Source: Globicatella sulfidifaciens DSM 15739 (GTDB lineage: Bacteria; Bacillota; Bacilli; Lactobacillales; Aerococcaceae). Taken from it: a stretch of 64,000 nucleotides of DNA. The DNA lies in NCBI RefSeq assembly GCF_900167405.1, contig NZ_FUWO01000004.1, positions 1 through 64,000 of the forward strand. Reading direction: 5' to 3'. This document shows positions 63,973-64,000 of this stretch, piece after piece (position 1 is the stretch's first letter; every line of letters starts with the position of its first letter). A model generated the notes under the pieces. That model was not told the DNA's origin. It searched no databases and worked only from the letters and a program-made list of their open reading frames with translations. The position numbers and the translations under genes were made by a program.

Positions 63973-64000
63973 ATGCAAAGATTACATTTAAAAAATATCA
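63973..64000 (+). CDS. LivM-like permease, 5' end only
   Basis: Nine codons (MQRLHLKNI) begin nine bases after livH, with a GGTGGTCAAG upstream. By position this should be the second branched-chain permease. The window ends here, so the identification rests on context only. Confidence 0.5.

Overview
The window is a low-GC Gram-positive chromosome, most probably a member of the Lactobacillales. My guess is the Aerococcaceae/Carnobacteriaceae side, but the sequence alone does not settle the family. The evidence is the strongly AT-rich codon use, AGGAGG-type ribosome binding sites, TTG/GTG starts, and Firmicute gene blocks such as purR-glmU-prs, comFA-comFC-hpf-secA-prfB-ftsEX, rsmG-parA-parB and dnaX/ebfC-recR-tmk-yaaQ-holB-yabA-trmN6-yazA-rsmI. 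There is no rRNA, transposase, prophage or CRISPR array.

Layout. 1-430: the end of a tRNA operon (His, Gln, Cys, Leu) and its terminator. 0.6-4 kb: purR, glmU, prs (purine control, UDP-GlcNAc, PRPP). 4.6-10.5 kb: pncB-nadE (NAD salvage), a TagO/WecA-like transferase, and two DegV proteins flanking a YigZ protein. 10.7-20.7 kb: flavin monooxygenase-like protein, competence genes, hibernation factor, secA, prfB with its programmed +1 frameshift, ftsEX. 20.7-23.3 kb, minus strand: mscL, an amino-acid-oxidase-like flavoprotein, and a folate ECF S-component behind a tetrahydrofolate riboswitch. 23.3-32.8 kb: nitroreductase, rsmG-parA-parB, DUF951, ychF, DUF1129, guaB, a PfkB sugar kinase, a SAP-domain protein. 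32.9-46 kb: the dnaX...rsmI replication/repair block. It is split between dnaX and ebfC by a five-gene insertion (glycosyltransferase, SDR, metallo-beta-lactamase-fold hydrolase, adenylate-forming enzyme, KAS III) that looks like a lipid or small-molecule biosynthetic cluster. 46-54.7 kb: envelope proteins, DNA glycosylase, acyltransferases, a metallopeptidase, a diverged sigma-54, a MarR regulator. 54.7-60.7 kb: an aromatic-amino-acid operon (two substrate-binding proteins, permease, ATPase, SLC13 permease, chorismate mutase) behind a leader that encodes a 17-residue Tyr/Phe-rich peptide, alternative hairpins and a terminator. 60.7-64 kb: uracil permease behind a second attenuator, an unknown minus-strand gene, and the start of a branched-chain amino acid ABC operon.

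The most interesting points are: (1) the aromatic operon leader, which reads like ribosome-mediated attenuation in a Firmicute; (2) the five-gene cluster inserted between dnaX and ebfC, which parallels the OleABCD logic but has a metallo-beta-lactamase-fold enzyme in place of the alpha/beta hydrolase; (3) a composite intergenic palindromic repeat family present at five or more loci; (4) a sigma-54 protein whose DNA-recognition motifs are eroded; (5) a group of DnaA-box matches inside an inverted repeat in the aromatic operon; and (6) a swapped-half parS-like inverted repeat at the rsmG-parAB promoter.
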